A stretch of 64,000 nt of DNA from Misgurnus anguillicaudatus (Eukaryota > Chordata > Actinopteri > Cypriniformes > Cobitidae), in NCBI RefSeq assembly GCF_027580225.2, contig NC_073358.2, positions 9,677,501 to 9,741,500 of the forward strand, written 5' to 3'. Shown piece after piece: positions 33,635 through 45,595 of this stretch. Made by a program: the position numbers and the translations under genes. The stretch's first letter is position 1. Every line of letters begins with the position of its first letter. The notes below the pieces were generated by a model. It did not search any database, was not told the origin of the DNA, and saw only the letters and a program-made list of their open reading frames with translations.

Positions 33635-34234
33635 CAGGGTTTCTTGCAGAAAATTTGTTAGTTAAGGTGGTAGGGTTGGACGCGTGGGCGGGGCCGAGGG
33701 CGTAATTTTGAAGAAACTATGACAAAAAATGAACACACTAGATTATTAATGAATTAAATGTTTTTACCTCTAACGGGAATAGCTGCGTGATGAAGTGACA
33801 CTAAAGGGTTAATAAACACAAACTGAAGCAGCATGTTGTAAATGTGTGGCGAACGATGATACTGATTATTTCCCACTATTAATAACATTATCTTAAAGGA
33901 GTGTAACTACTGTAGCATGTTAGTAATGCACATAAATAAAGTGAGCAAGAGCGCTCAACAATTATATCTAATCAACAGGCACGTGAAACCTAGCTAGCAG
34001 GTTGCTCAAACAGCAAAATCACCAGCTAACTTACTTTAAAATTGCAAGAACAGGCTTAAATAAACAGAAAACATAAGTCCACCTACAGTGGACGTGCGTA
34101 CGCGCTATTCTCCGAGATGCACTAGACGGCCTTTTGTGCAGCGTTTTTTTTTTTTTTGGACGACCTAGTTAAGGAAGGAGGGTTTCCAAGCTTAGGCGGG
34201 TCGCCTTAACTGAAATGTGCTGCGGGAAACCCTG
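33635..34234. mobile_element. CAGGGTTTC...GAAACCCTG element, copy 1
   Basis: CAGGGTTTCTTGCAG and the inverse CTGCGGGAAACCCTG delimit 600 bp. GATGTC flanks both sides. A second copy is at about 57715-58256, sharing TTTTTACCTCTAACGG and GCACTTGACGGCCTTTTGTG-type blocks. Confidence 0.75.
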
Positions 34235-34499
34235 GATGTCACTTTAAGTATTGGTTTATATTCTACATTATAAAACGTCTCGTTCTGGTTCTTCATTCTG
34301 ATTGGTTGAAACGCGTTCTAAGCCGGGATAAAATACTCCGGTAAACCCACTGTTCTAACCGCATCATAAGTATCACTGCACCACTGTTGCTGCGTACTGA
34401 TTTATGAAAATAAACACCACAGTCTTTAATCATTTTTTTATTTTTCTACCTTTGCACAATTATGGTGATATCCAGATAAATGTCAATAAATAAAACATT

Positions 34500-34915
34500 T
34501 TGTCAATAAAGAGAAAACGTTCTCGTTCTCTAAGGTATTTTTTGTCTTATTGATATTTCCGCTATTATCCACTAGATGGCAATCTTACCCAACTTAAACA
34601 CTGAGGCATTCACTCGACACAACAGCGTTGTGGTGGATTTAGCGTGACGTGTAAGTTTTGATCAGGCTCTGAATCTGATCTCTTACAAAGTTCTTCACAA
34701 AAATGGAATTATCTCCGCTTTTGAAAATTTGAGAGGTGATAACTGATAAGAGAACAAATGAAGGTAGGATGAAACGTTTTTTGGTGTTGTTGTAAAGCAG
34801 ATGGACTGTACTTTCATTTGATATTTTATGTTTATTTAAAGAAGATAATTTCTCTGGAAGGCATTAAACTAAAACTGGTTGGCAAATAAAAAAAAAACCG
34901 CTGACGCGGAAAAAG
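34500..34915. mobile_element. CTCTTTC-RCCGCCA family MITE, diverged copy (inverted)
   Basis: Matches the family in the reverse orientation: AGAGAAAACG, TCCGCTATTATCCACTAGATGG, TTCATTTGATATTTTATG, CTGGAAGGCATTAAACT, then a decayed right end next to TTAA 34916-34919. The oldest-looking copy of the four. Confidence 0.65.
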
Positions 34916-34980
34916 TTAAGCATGCTTCCAAGCATATTTGATCATCACTTCAACAGTTGCACGATATATATTGTATATTT

Positions 34981-36276
34981 TAGGGATGGGCATTTTCCAG
35001 TAATTTACTATTCGAATATTTAAGCTCATAAAGAATGAATATTCGAATATTCGTTTATTCTAATTATGTTAATTAAGACATGCGTCTTATGTATTTTTCA
35101 TTTTGTCATCATTTCACAGAAGGCTTATAATTAGGAAATATCCACAACAAGCAAAAGTTATAATATGTATGTATGTATGTATTTTTAAGTTGAAAAAAAT
35201 ATATATTTTTTACATTCTTCTTAAAAAATATCCTACAGAAAAAAGGCGTTAAAACCCCATGTGGAGCGAAGTCTGAGTCAGTCAAACCCTTAGTTTCAAG
35301 TCGGTCGTTAGTATGAATTCATTACTGTTTGATCTTACATACATTATATTATACCAAATATTATACACTAACCCCAAATCTAAGCGAAGTTTGAGGACTT
35401 GACAAAGTAGGCTTTCATCATTTAAACCCTTAAACAGACTCCAAATAAGAGCCCGGAGCAAACGAAAAAACACATCTACATAACCGATTGCTCAGTCGCC
35501 ATATAAATATCTTCTCAGTTTAGTTTGACATGTATTTGTGAATAAAGAAAACCTACCTGCTTCGGTGAAAGCCCGTTCTTCTGACTAGATACAATAATGC
35601 CGGTGCTGCGGAGAAAACTCTTCCTCGTGATGATGGTTATCCGATAAAAACAACAGACGGATTGAACAAGATTGAATATCTGTGTTTAACATTATTTTAC
35701 AAATAACGTAAGCTGGCTCGACAGATTATTGTTGACTGTGCAAAGTTGCTAACAGTAGCTTAATTTAACAACATTTCACAAAGACGGTTCTTTGCTTCAA
35801 ACTCTGCCATTATCCGGTTCATTTTCGAAAGAGCACCGCATATAATAAATGTTCTCCGTTTCATTTCGTTCTCCGTGTCTGTCTCGTTATTAACAAAATA
35901 AAGTAGACTTTATAACGGAAAGCTTACAAATCTCTCATGATGTGTTGATGCGGGCGGCGGAGAAGCACGTTTAATAACACGTGAGCCCTCACTGAGCCAG
36001 TAGCCAAATATGGCGCGGCGCACAATCCCGGAGATAAAAGGAAAAACTTAAATTCGTCTGCAATCTGCATTGCCAAACAATAAGAAATACATACGAATTA
36101 ATGTTCATGTATATCTTACATTTAAGTCTGTAAAAGAGTATAGATGAAGTGAAAAAGCATTAAATAAGTCGTAACCCTTTAGTGTCACATTAAAAACAAA
36201 CAAACATTCGAATAGCATTTTTTAAATTCGAATTATTATTGCCGATCGAATATTCGAATATCCGTGCCCATCCCTA
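34981..36276. mobile_element. Non-autonomous hAT-like element (TAGGGATGGGCA ends)
   Basis: TAGGGATGGGCA and the inverse TGCCCATCCCTA bound 1296 bp with internal ATTCGAATATTCG repeats. The octamer GTATATTT is duplicated perfectly at 34973-34980 and 36277-36284. No transposase seen. Confidence 0.92.
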
Positions 36277-37143
36277 GTATATTTTAGATTAATGTTGATA
36301 TATAAAAATAAACACCACAGTCTTTAATCATATTTTCATTGTGCCTTTGCTGCGTCTGTGTTGTTTGTGAACTGCGCTCTGTTGCAGCCACGCTTGATTC
36401 TGAGGAACTACTTTGTTTGGCGGAAGAGTAATATTTGTACTAATATAATTACAACATATTTGTATCTGCTTCGCGTCGTGAATAACAACGCCCCTAAGCT
36501 GTTATAAAATGCACTGGTAACCCACTGCTTCTTGGGGTTTATTGCTTTATTTTAAAACATTGTCACCAGGCGTTGGGGTTAGAGTTGGTTTGGGTAAGGA
36601 TGTATTTTATGTAAATCTAACCCTAAACCGAAGCATAATGGTAAGAGACAAAACAGTTGAGTAACCATTAGGTGACAATGACACAAACAGAAATTTGTGA
36701 TACGATCACGAAAAAATGGGAAAATTCGTGACAGTATCACGAAAAAGAATAAAAAAATTACGTGACTATAGGTACATCATTTGGTGTGACTAGCCTGGGT
36801 TAAAACACAAGAAATTAGGCACACTCATGTCTTTATTAAAAAATAACTAAAATAATAATAAGTATGATAAAAAATTGTGTTTGTGTTAATATGTTACTAT
36901 AACATTTTAAGTGGTGTGTGTGAATGTGATATTTCTGTGTGAATATATTGAAATTGTCCAGAGAATTGTGAGATCAGTTGTATAAGTGATGAAGTTTTAA
37001 AGATGCTGTTGGCAGGATGCAGCGAGGAGGATGTGAAGTTAAATACCTTAGGGGTTTATGTACAGAGGCTATCAGTTCACATAGGGCTATCACATATCAG
37101 TTGCACATTTAAAGAAAGCATTGGCAAGAGTTACCATTTACAG

Positions 37144-37245
37144 TAGGGCTGCAACTAACAATTATTTTCATAATTTACGTATCGGATAATAGCATTAATA
37201 TTACTCAACTCGATTTTTCATTTATAACTAAATAAAGCACTAAAT
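37144..37245. mobile_element. hAT-like MITE fragment (TAGGGCTGCAACTAAC end)
   Basis: The left end TAGGGCTGCAACTAACAATT and a following AT-rich arm are present. The right end is missing. Confidence 0.5.
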
Positions 37246-37265
37246 TAGGGTATTCACCGAAGGCC

Positions 37266-38255
37266 AAACTTTTAAACTCTCTGATGAAGCCAATACGGAA
37301 GTGACTTAAACTGCAATTCATCGACGGGCCGCTTGAGGCTGGCTCCAAAAGGGAGTCAATTCCCATAGACCCCCATGTGAAAATTCCCAACCTTACAGAA
37401 GAAAATTATATGTACAACCTGGTACAAAAAGAGATTTATAGCTAATTTTGTCCTTCATGACAACCGTGAGGAGGTGAATTTTTTTGTAACTCATCTGTTT
37501 AACTCTTTCACCGCCAGCATTTTTTAAGAAGGTTGCCAGCCAGCACCAGCGTTTTTCATGATTTTTTTTACATGTTTAATGCCTTCCAGAAAATGTTCTT
37601 CTTTAAATATATAAACTTACAATATACCAAATGAAAGAACAGACCCTCTGCTTTCAAAAAAAAAAAAAAACGTTTCATCCTACCTTCAGTAGTTCTTTTG
37701 TAATCAGCTTTTGAATATGGGTAGGTTTCTGCAAAACACCACATTTTGAGCAAAAAGCAGAGATAATTCCATTTTTGTGACAGACTTTTCATAGAGATCC
37801 CATTCAGAGCGATCTTTAAAACAGACACGGACATGCAGCAGCTTGCCATAGGGCAATACTTTCGGGTTTAAAAAGTTGCGGAATAATCCTGGTGGATAAT
37901 GGCGGTATTGCGGAAAGCCGGAAATACTCGTCATTGCCAGGGAAGCGTTTTCTCTTGATTGACGAGATATCTCGTCAATGGTGGCGAAAGAGTTAAATTA
38001 TATTATATAAGTTCTGCATAATTAAGGGCGTGGCCACTTGAGTGACATGTGAACTGCCACTGCTGTCACTTGTTGTCGAGCTAGACAACCGTGGTTTCAG
38101 CAATCAGCCACCTCAGCTTCAACCATGTCTCGCCTCTTTACCTATTTTCGGTTAGACGACCAAGATGGCGAAGCCAGGCCCCGCCAACTATTGGCTTCCA
38201 AAAAGCTCTTCTCAAACCTATAGGTGAACTACGTCCATATTTTTTACAGTCTTCA
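37266..38255. mobile_element. Dispersed repeat (GAAGTGACTTAAACTGCAAT family) with nested MITE
   Basis: Contains AATACGGAAGTGACTTAAAC, GGAGTCAATTCCCATAG and, after the nested MITE, AAGGGCGTGGCCACTTGAG, CGTGGTTTCAGCAA and a CAAGATGGCG block. The same order is seen at 41137-42629. Class undetermined. Confidence 0.65.
37503..37992. mobile_element. TTAA MITE, CTCTTTC-RCCGCCA family, complete copy
   Basis: CTCTTTCACCGCCAGCA at the left, ATGGTGGCGAAAGAG at the right, TTAA at 37499-37502 and 37993-37996. 490 bp. Inserted in the 37266-38255 repeat. Confidence 0.9.
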
Positions 38256-38259
38256 CGTG

Positions 38260-39246
38260 TAGAAGTGTACTTTTAAAAGTACATGCATAGGCCTATATAA
38301 AATTATTTATTATTTATTTATTATCCATATCATTGTCATGATATAAAAGGAATCCTATTGTGATATAAGATTTTGGTCATATCACCCACCCCTAATTCAC
38401 ATTAATGTGTTTATATGTTGTTTAAAGTCTGTGAGAGTCAGCAGAATGGATATGATGCTTAGTGTAGCTTAAACTATTATCCCATTAGCATTGATTCAGT
38501 GTCATGCAAAACAGATATTTAGTTATTAACCTCATTGTATAAATGCAATATTGACACACTCACGGATTAAATGAAATACGTTTTCAGGTGATCTCAACAC
38601 AGTGGTGACCTGCTCTATGTAGAAATGAAATGCCCATTTTTGCAGGCAACAAATGCATTGCAGATAATTCTTATCATTTTAAGTGGCAGTGCCAGGTGTT
38701 TTTTCTCCTGTCTGGCAGTGTGTGCCAGCCAATCAGCTGCCATTAAGATGAACAGGGATGTTAATGGATCCGGTAACTCTCTGCAGACATTAAACCTGCT
38801 TGTTCTTTTTGCAGTAGAAGAATCAGACAATCAATACAGCTTTGCACCAAGCCAAAGCTGTTCATGACATGTTTTATTATTAAGGCAGGACTTTGTGTAC
38901 TTGCATGCGTATTTCTTCAGCCGTGCATGACGGGAGTTTTCCTTCTTCAAAGTTTAATGGAGTATATCAGCACATCTACAGTACACAAGTCTCTTTAAGG
39001 CTGGTTTCATCACATCGGATTTTTTATAAAAAGCATATGTGTTTAGTCAAGCAATATTTTAATGTTAGCGTCTATGTTTAGTTTATTCTTTGTAAGATCT
39101 ATTCAAGAGGGATTCTAGTTAATATCTCTAGGCCAATGTGGAATCGAAATCTGTTTTTATATTGTCTGTGTTAATAGTTTATCATAGTAAAATGTAAAAG
39201 ACTTCATGAAATCAAAAAAGAGTATTGTATGTTTTGTCTGTTAGCT
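38260..39246. other. Intronic stretch, nothing recognised
   Basis: No exon, terminal repeat or RNA gene identified. Confidence 0.5.
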
Positions 39247-39250
39247 TGTT

Positions 39251-39679
39251 AGGTGACATATCATGAAAATATGACTTTTTATGTTTAAGTGCTGTAATTG
39301 GGTCCCCCAGTGCTTCTGCCAATTTAGAAAATGTGAAAAAGATTAACCTAGTAAGTAACTTAGTTTTGGTAAACCATTCTCTGCAAGCATATAAAAAATA
39401 GGTCATTGAAATTTGGCTCCGCTTGTGACGTCAGAAGGGGATCATCTTATAATAATACCGCCCCTGCACTATCCAGCTGCAACACTGCCATTTAGTGCTC
39501 ATTTGCATTTAAAAGGACACACCCAAAAACGGCACATTTTTCCTCACACCTACAAAGTGGCATTTTTAACATCTTATAAAAATTATCTATATGGTATTTT
39601 GAGCTAGAAGTTCACATACGTACTCTGGGGACACCAAAGACTTGTTTTACATTTAAAAAAGTCTTGTGAAATGTCCCCT
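39251..39679. mobile_element. TTAA MITE, same family as 16050-16438
   Basis: AGGTGACATATCATGAAAAT at the left (its TTAA decayed) and TGTGAAATGTCCCCT at the right before TTAA 39680-39683. Shares GGACACACCCAAAAA and CTCACACCTACAAAGTG with the other copies. Confidence 0.8.
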
Positions 39680-39683
39680 TTAA

Positions 39684-40699
39684 TGGTTAACCCGCAATAA
39701 AAATGTCCAATGTTTAGTATTACTGCATCATTTTTTATTACTGTTTAACCGTGCCAGTGTCATGCCTCATAAACCCCTGTCCAGCATCAACCAATTTAAG
39801 CAATATCGTGAGGCAAACACATTTATTCATGACTGCTCCCATGTGTTTGTGATGATGACGGGGCTTCACTGACTGAATTTAAATCTCCAAAATTTTCCCA
39901 TATAGGAAAATCTTGCACTGACACATGTTTACTTAATATTTCTTAAGATAGATCCATATTTTCTATTCATTTTTCATTAAATGATGTGATCTGATGTGTT
40001 TAAAGCTCCTTTCTACTCTGTTTGTTTCTTCCGCAATTGCTTGCAAGCACATGTGTCGTGCAGCTTACTCCTGGGTCATAAAGTACGCCACATTTCTCAC
40101 AACATACGCAGACAGACTTGCTGATTTGTCCTGTGATTATATGAAAATCTGATTTACTCACTTTTGTTTTATCTGAACTAGATAAACATTTATTTCATGA
40201 CCCCAAATGTGCCATGACTAATGTTAATGTTCTTTTATTTGATGTTTATGCTAACAAAAGTGCACTTTTGAGTTTACTCGCTTCATTCCCGTTTGAAATT
40301 CTTGTCGTTTGAGACATTCATGCATAAATTTGCGTCAAGGGAGGGGATTATATAGCTCAAATTGAGTAAACTTACCAGATTGTTCGACCTTCTCACTCAC
40401 TTTATTCCAAACATGATCCTTTTAATTCCTGTAAAAGTACGAAGATGTCTCGCATAGCGAAGATGATTGTCCTCCATTGTTGTTTTGTTTTCCTGCCTCC
40501 GCTTGCTTCCTGTAATCACGTCACTGCAAGAGCAAATCCGCCAAAGTTCTGATTTATCAATTTAAGCGAATCACGCGTCAACACTCGCGCCATTCACGTT
40601 TACCGCGCCGCAGGATGCCTATTCGTGTCTTTGCATTGAGTTAACATGTAAATCACTCTCGCTTGCCTCCTCTTCTGCCTCTGGTGTGAACACATCATA
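39684..40699. other. Intronic stretch, nothing recognised
   Basis: No exon or repeat boundary identified, apart from a GC-richer patch at 40490-40640. Confidence 0.45.
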
Positions 40700-41128
40700 A
40701 AGCCCGGGATACATTGCACGATTATTGACTATCCTAGACGAAAGATTGCCATCGTGAAACAATCAACGCAATTTCTGTGATCGTGGCTCTTCATCAGTGG
40801 TCCTATGTCGTACAATGAGAGAGGTTCAAAGACAGCCATTTTCCCAATCTTGTGTTCAGAGACAGCCTACGATAGTTTTCCGACAGTGTCAGAAATTTGG
40901 CATGATCACCGCACAGTGTGTTTGCTGCTACGACCTGTGTACTGGTATTTGTTTACCACGAGCGCATGCTGGTGATGTTGCGCTAACGTGTGACGCAGCC
41001 GCCGAAGCTTCCGTGTCATCGACAGTCAACATGCCTGTCGTACCCGAGTTAAAACGATCCATGTCGCACAGTGTGATAAGGTAATAATCTTATAGGAGGG
41101 CAAACATCCTGCAGTGTATTCCTGGCTT
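40700..41128. mobile_element. MITE (AAGCCCGGGATACATTGCA ends)
   Basis: The left end is mirrored by TGCAGTGTATTCCTGGCTT with three mismatches. The 95-codon open frame inside has no recognisable domain and is probably fortuitous. Confidence 0.6.
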
Positions 41129-41300
41129 AAGGGGCAACCTTCCAGTCTCTCTTATGAATCCAACACAGAAGTGACTTAACCTGCAATTCATCAACTACCT
41201 GCTCCAAAAAGGAGTCAATCCCATAAAATGTCTTATATATGTCTAATATTAAGCCTTACAGTTCTGCATAATTAGGGTCGTGTCCACTGGAATGACAGAT

Positions 41301-42420
41301 GGGGTGCTTCTCAATTCTTATTTGTGCATCCTCGTTTCCTTTCCTTGCTCCACCCTCCTAGGATCCAAGCGAGGAAGGACGCGAGGACGGAGGAGACGAA
41401 GTCTTAAGTGAAATGATATCCTCTTTCCTTACTCTCTTTATAACGTTTATTATCTGTTATCAAATAATCAAGTGCATTAAAACCCCAAATATTTAATAAA
41501 ATAAAGTTAAATACATACTTTAGTTATAGTTCATATCCTTACTACATTCTTAACTCTTTCACCGCCATTGACGAGATATCTCGTCAATTAAGAGAAAACG
41601 CTTCCCCGCCAATGACGAGATTTTCCGTCTTTCCGCAATACCGCTATTATCCACCAGGTGGATACTTCCGCAACTTTTTAAACCCGGAAGTATTGCCCTA
41701 TGGCAAGTGGTTGCATATCTGTGTCTGTTTTAAGGATCGCTCTGAATTGGATCTCTTTGAAAAGTCCGTCACAAAAATGTAATTATCTCTGCTTTTTGCT
41801 TAAAATGTGGTGTTTTTGCAGAAACCTACCCCTATTCAAAAGATGATTACTAAAGAACCACTGAAGGTAGGATAAAACGTTTTATTTTTTTGAAAGCAGA
41901 GGGTATGTTCTTTCATTTGGTATATTGTATGTTCATATAAAGAAGAAAATTTTCTGGAAGGCATTAAACTTTGGTGAAAATCATGAATAACGCTGGCGCT
42001 GGCTGGCAACTTTTTTAAAAAACGTTGGCGGTGAAAGAGTTAAAAGTGCTGTAAAATTAATATATATGTCTATACCACTGAGCATTTATATAGATTGGTG
42101 GTTTATACATAAATATTAAATATACTGTCTGAAATGAGTCAACATTTACATTCATTTAATGATTAATAGCAAGATTTATGTGTTTAATGACGTGACGATG
42201 TGAAGGGGGAGGAGATTTACATGTGCTTCGGGTTTAGTCGATAAAACACTTCCGCATAGGATACACTTGTGTATTCTCGCTCATGACTCCTCAAAAAGCC
42301 TCCTAACTCCTCGTTCCTCGCAGTGCAATTAAAGAATTGAGATGTCCTACATGATGGCGGAGCTCGATCAGTTTCCGGGTCGTAGGATGTAGGACGTGGA
42401 GGGATATTGAGAAGCACCCC
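41301..42420. mobile_element. GGGGTGCTTCTCAAT element with nested TTAA MITE
   Basis: GGGGTGCTTCTCAATTC and the inverse ATTGAGAAGCACCCC delimit it. TCCTCGTTTCC blocks repeat inverted inside. Contains 41554-42039. Class undetermined. Confidence 0.78.
41554..42039. mobile_element. TTAA MITE, CTCTTTC-RCCGCCA family, complete inverted copy
   Basis: CTCTTTCACCGCCATTGACG at the left and CGTTGGCGGTGAAAGAG at the right, with TTAA 41550-41553 and 42040-42043. 486 bp, opposite in orientation to 37503-37992. Confidence 0.9.
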
Positions 42421-42629
42421 TTGGACTGCCGCTGCTGTCACCACTGTTAAGCCAGGTGGGCGTGGTTTCAGCAACAGGCACCTCAGTTCCACCCACGTTC
42501 CGCCTCTTTGTCCATTTTTGGTTATAGGGGAACGACACACGGTAACGTGCTGCAAGATGGCGGAGGCCTGCTCTGCCCACTTTTAAAATACTCTTCAGAA
42601 ACCTACGTTCATGTTTTATACTGTCTATA

Positions 42630-42857
42630 GCTTCCTGTGGGCAGAGTTTAGTCGAAAACTCCAAAATTGACGTGATTCAACCGGGAAGTAAAGGGGTGTA
42701 GTCCAAACCGGCCGTTCGCTGTAGGTTTTCATAGGGGAATTCTGGTAAAAGAAAATATATCGCCCGGCAGTGAACTTTGAGCTTAATAATTTTCCCCTAA
42801 ACAGCAACATTACAAACTAACTAAAGTTTAAAAAATGGGATCAGGAAAAACAGGACC
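42630..42857. mobile_element. Partial TTAA MITE, same family as 16443-16784
   Basis: The right half only: AATTCTGGTAAAAGAAAATA, ATATCGCCCGGCAGTGAACT, AAAATGGGATCAGGAAAAAC, then GGACC and TTAA 42858-42861. The left half is absent. Confidence 0.75.
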
Positions 42858-43270
42858 TTAAAGTGAGAAGCTGCCATATTTTTTGTGTAAGATCTGACAA
42901 CACCAGTCAGCAACTCTCGTGCCTCTGTCATTATCTGCACCGCGCATTCCCTTTTAGGCATTTATTTTTTTCAGAAGAGAAATATGTCATGTCCATGATG
43001 CATGTTCAAATACTTTATTTACAACTACAGTTCGGTTGTGTACACACTAGCAGAGTGTCTGTAAATGCGGTTATCACTATTTTGTGGGAGTTCATTCGGT
43101 GGTAGAATGCAGATGTTATTACTGACCTGTGTGTGTACAGAACAGGATTAAGCATTAAAAGGTGAAGTGACAACCGAATTAATATGTAGTGTGTACGGGC
43201 CAAAGTGTATTCCTGTTTCACATAGAAAAACATGACATACTGTTATAAATTACTCTATGGTAAAATATGT

Positions 43271-43274
<4 letters not shown>

Positions 43275-43314
<40 letters not shown>
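43275..43314. repeat. (CT)n microsatellite
   Basis: About 20 CT units. Confidence 0.95.
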
Positions 43315-43316
<2 letters not shown>

Positions 43317-43740
43317 ACTTTCTCTCTCTGTAGTATTGCTGGCTCATTGTAATGTGATCTTGCTGACTGTAAACTCCCCCCTCTTCACTTTTTCACATTT
43401 CAGATATGGATTTTAGGATCTAGGATCTGTTTTGAGCATACTAATACAAAGTATTAGAAAAGTTAAAAAGTATTAAAAAGTCCTGATCATTTACAGGTGT
43501 TAAGGTCCTACGGGTATATTATGGCAGATAGGTTTGACAGAAAGGAGAAAAGAATGAAGCTATTCATCATTAGGACTCCCTTAGACTGGTGTTGTATACC
43601 CAGCCAAATTTGAATAATAAAAAAATTAAAATAAGTTAACAAAAAAAAAGATTGTCTGCTCTCTAACGCTGGGGGCGTTTACGCTGCAAACCACGCCCAC
43701 TCGTGCGAGAAAGTTGCCATCTTTCTCAACTTTTAAATAC

Positions 43741-45595
43741 CAGTGTTTCCTCTAGGATTTTTTCCAGCTGTGGCGGCAGGGGGCGCCCATGATGATTATA
43801 AATGTACATTATTTTTTTTATGTAGAATATAGGCTACAGTAAACTAACATGTTTTTTTTTATCATTTTCATGCTGTCATTTACTTTTCCTTATATTTATA
43901 GCATATTGCTTTTCTATGTTTGATCTAAACCATATTTTCTTAAAAATACGTTATATAGCTAGTTGGGATATTTCATTGTAGTTTTAATGTAGTGTGCATG
44001 CAAGTTCGTGCTCGTGTTTAGCATTACAGTTCCCTGTTGCAAAGTCACGCACAGTCCTGTTTGATAATCCGCACCGCTGTGATTGACCGAACACCCGACC
44101 AGTTATCCGACATCATCAGCAGCAATTTTATTCCACACCCGACCCGGTCTCACGCAAATCGCGCAGTTGAATAGAAACCTTTAACGGTCTTCAGACAGAT
44201 CTTAAACACAAAGCACGGGGCCATTTTAAACGAGTCGAATTTTGGTCTTGGATGTTAGACCCGCATTTTACTCTTGTCTATTGAGTCCCGACCTGCATCT
44301 ACAACGCAAATGACACGTGAATAGCCTATTATTACACCCGTTACATCCAATATTATGCGGTTCACCCGCAGGTACCCCGACCGTGCTGTTTCGTCTGAAA
44401 ACAGATAAAACAGATTCACAGTCTGCCTCAAGTTTTTATTACCAACGTTCTTCTCTTCCCACGGGAATAATGTAAGTTTCCTTACAAACAGATTCGACTA
44501 TTAATGTCTTTCAGTCACATATGAGCAGTATTCAGTATTTAGATTTTTGTTTTTGGACAAATATCTTAACATTTAATGTGTAACTTAATGTGAGTGTCGA
44601 AGAACGGAAGATTGACAGCTGAGCGGTCAGCAGCGCGCTGCGCTTGTAGTCTATATTCTGAATAACTAATGACCTGATAAGTTGATTATATGAGTGATTA
44701 CAAATGAATGTCCAAAAAACTCCTAATATGTTAAATCGAAAGTTTAATCATGTCTTTTCTCGCAGCCCTGCGCTGCGTCCGTGTATATGCGCCGGTGAAC
44801 ATCATATGCGTGATTACCTTGCACCTTAAATTACCCTAAATTTATAGTCATAAAGATACAAGTAAAACAACATTCGAAACTTCAAATTATGTATTTTTAT
44901 TTGTGTAAACTCACAATAAGGAGAAAAGCTTGTGCTTTTTTAAAATCATTAAAAACATGACGTGCCTTCGATCTGCTGCTTTGGTTTTAGAGAGTCACAA
45001 AAAAGAACAAACTCAAATACTTTTTTATTCGTTTTGTCAATGTAATAATTATTTAAGTGTAGCATATTTCGGATAGGCTTATTTATTTTATTATTATTTC
45101 TCAAAACAGAAACGTAGCCTAATCATCCTCTGTTGATTTAAATCTATTTGTGCATGAAACTAAACCCAGGGAGGAAATTATGATATTTTAGGAGATTTAT
45201 TTATAAACGAGTGAACGCGAATCCAGAAAATAATTTATTTCTAAGACAGCCAGTCTGGCAGGTCGGACATTTCGGTAGCTTTATTTTGCGAGCTGCGCCG
45301 TGGGTTTTGTCTAGAAGGGATACAGCAAATGCCGAAAAGTTAAGGATTAGATTTGGAGGTAGGATTATTAGGATGAAAACAGCGGCTCTAGTCCGGCTAA
45401 ATAAGATACAAATACATCCTACAATCGTGTGAATTTTGTGTTTAGAGTTGGGTTTGGGTGAAGGATTAGGATAAAACAGTGCTCATCTGGCGAGATTTCG
45501 TTTGCTGTATCCCTTCTATCCACAACCGCAGGCGTGGCGGGGATGTTTTATGCGCGGCGGCCCGCCACGGTAGAATGTATATAGCGGAAACACTG
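43741..45595. mobile_element. Non-autonomous element with CAGTGTTTCC ends and AATAC flanks
   Basis: CAGTGTTTCC and the inverse GGAAACACTG bound 1855 bp. AATAC flanks both ends, a possible 5-bp target duplication. GGCGGCAGGGGGCGCC near the left and GCGGCGGCCCGCCAC near the right are subterminal. hAT-like by terminus; no transposase. Contains 45312-45519. Confidence 0.65.
45312..45519. mobile_element. Nested short MITE (TAGAAGGGATACAGCAAATG ends)
   Basis: A 20-bp inverted repeat with one mismatch encloses 208 bp inside the CAGTGTTTCC element. Confidence 0.78.

Larger units (their letters stand above)
33421..36800. mobile_element. Long-inverted-repeat element of 3.4 kb with nested insertions
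   Basis: About 200 bp at the left (from ACCCAGTCTCACAAACG, through TGTACCTATAGTCAC and TTTTTCGTGATACTGTCAC, to GGTTTAGGGTTAGATTTGG) is repeated inverted at 36549-36800. Inside are insertions at 33635-34234, 34500-34915 and 34981-36276. A direct repeat (AATAAACACCACAGTCTTTA) at 34410 and 36306 flanks the central ones. No transposase. Class undetermined. Confidence 0.7.
41137..42629. mobile_element. Second copy of the 37266-38255 repeat, with a double insertion
   Basis: Starts near CCTTCCAGTCTCTCTTATGA, shows CAGAAGTGACTTAACCTGCA, and resumes after 42420 with GGACTGCCGCTGCTGTCAC, GGCGTGGTTTCAGCAACAGG and CTTTGTCCATTTTTGG. The 1.1-kb element 41301-42420 interrupts it. Confidence 0.7.

Noticed and set aside
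40797..41084. A 95-codon + strand ORF
   Set aside because: It lies wholly inside a MITE with inverted ends; composition and lack of motifs indicate chance.
42217..42664. Overlapping 98- and 112-codon minus-strand ORFs
   Set aside because: They cross the boundary between two transposable elements, so they cannot be one inherited gene.
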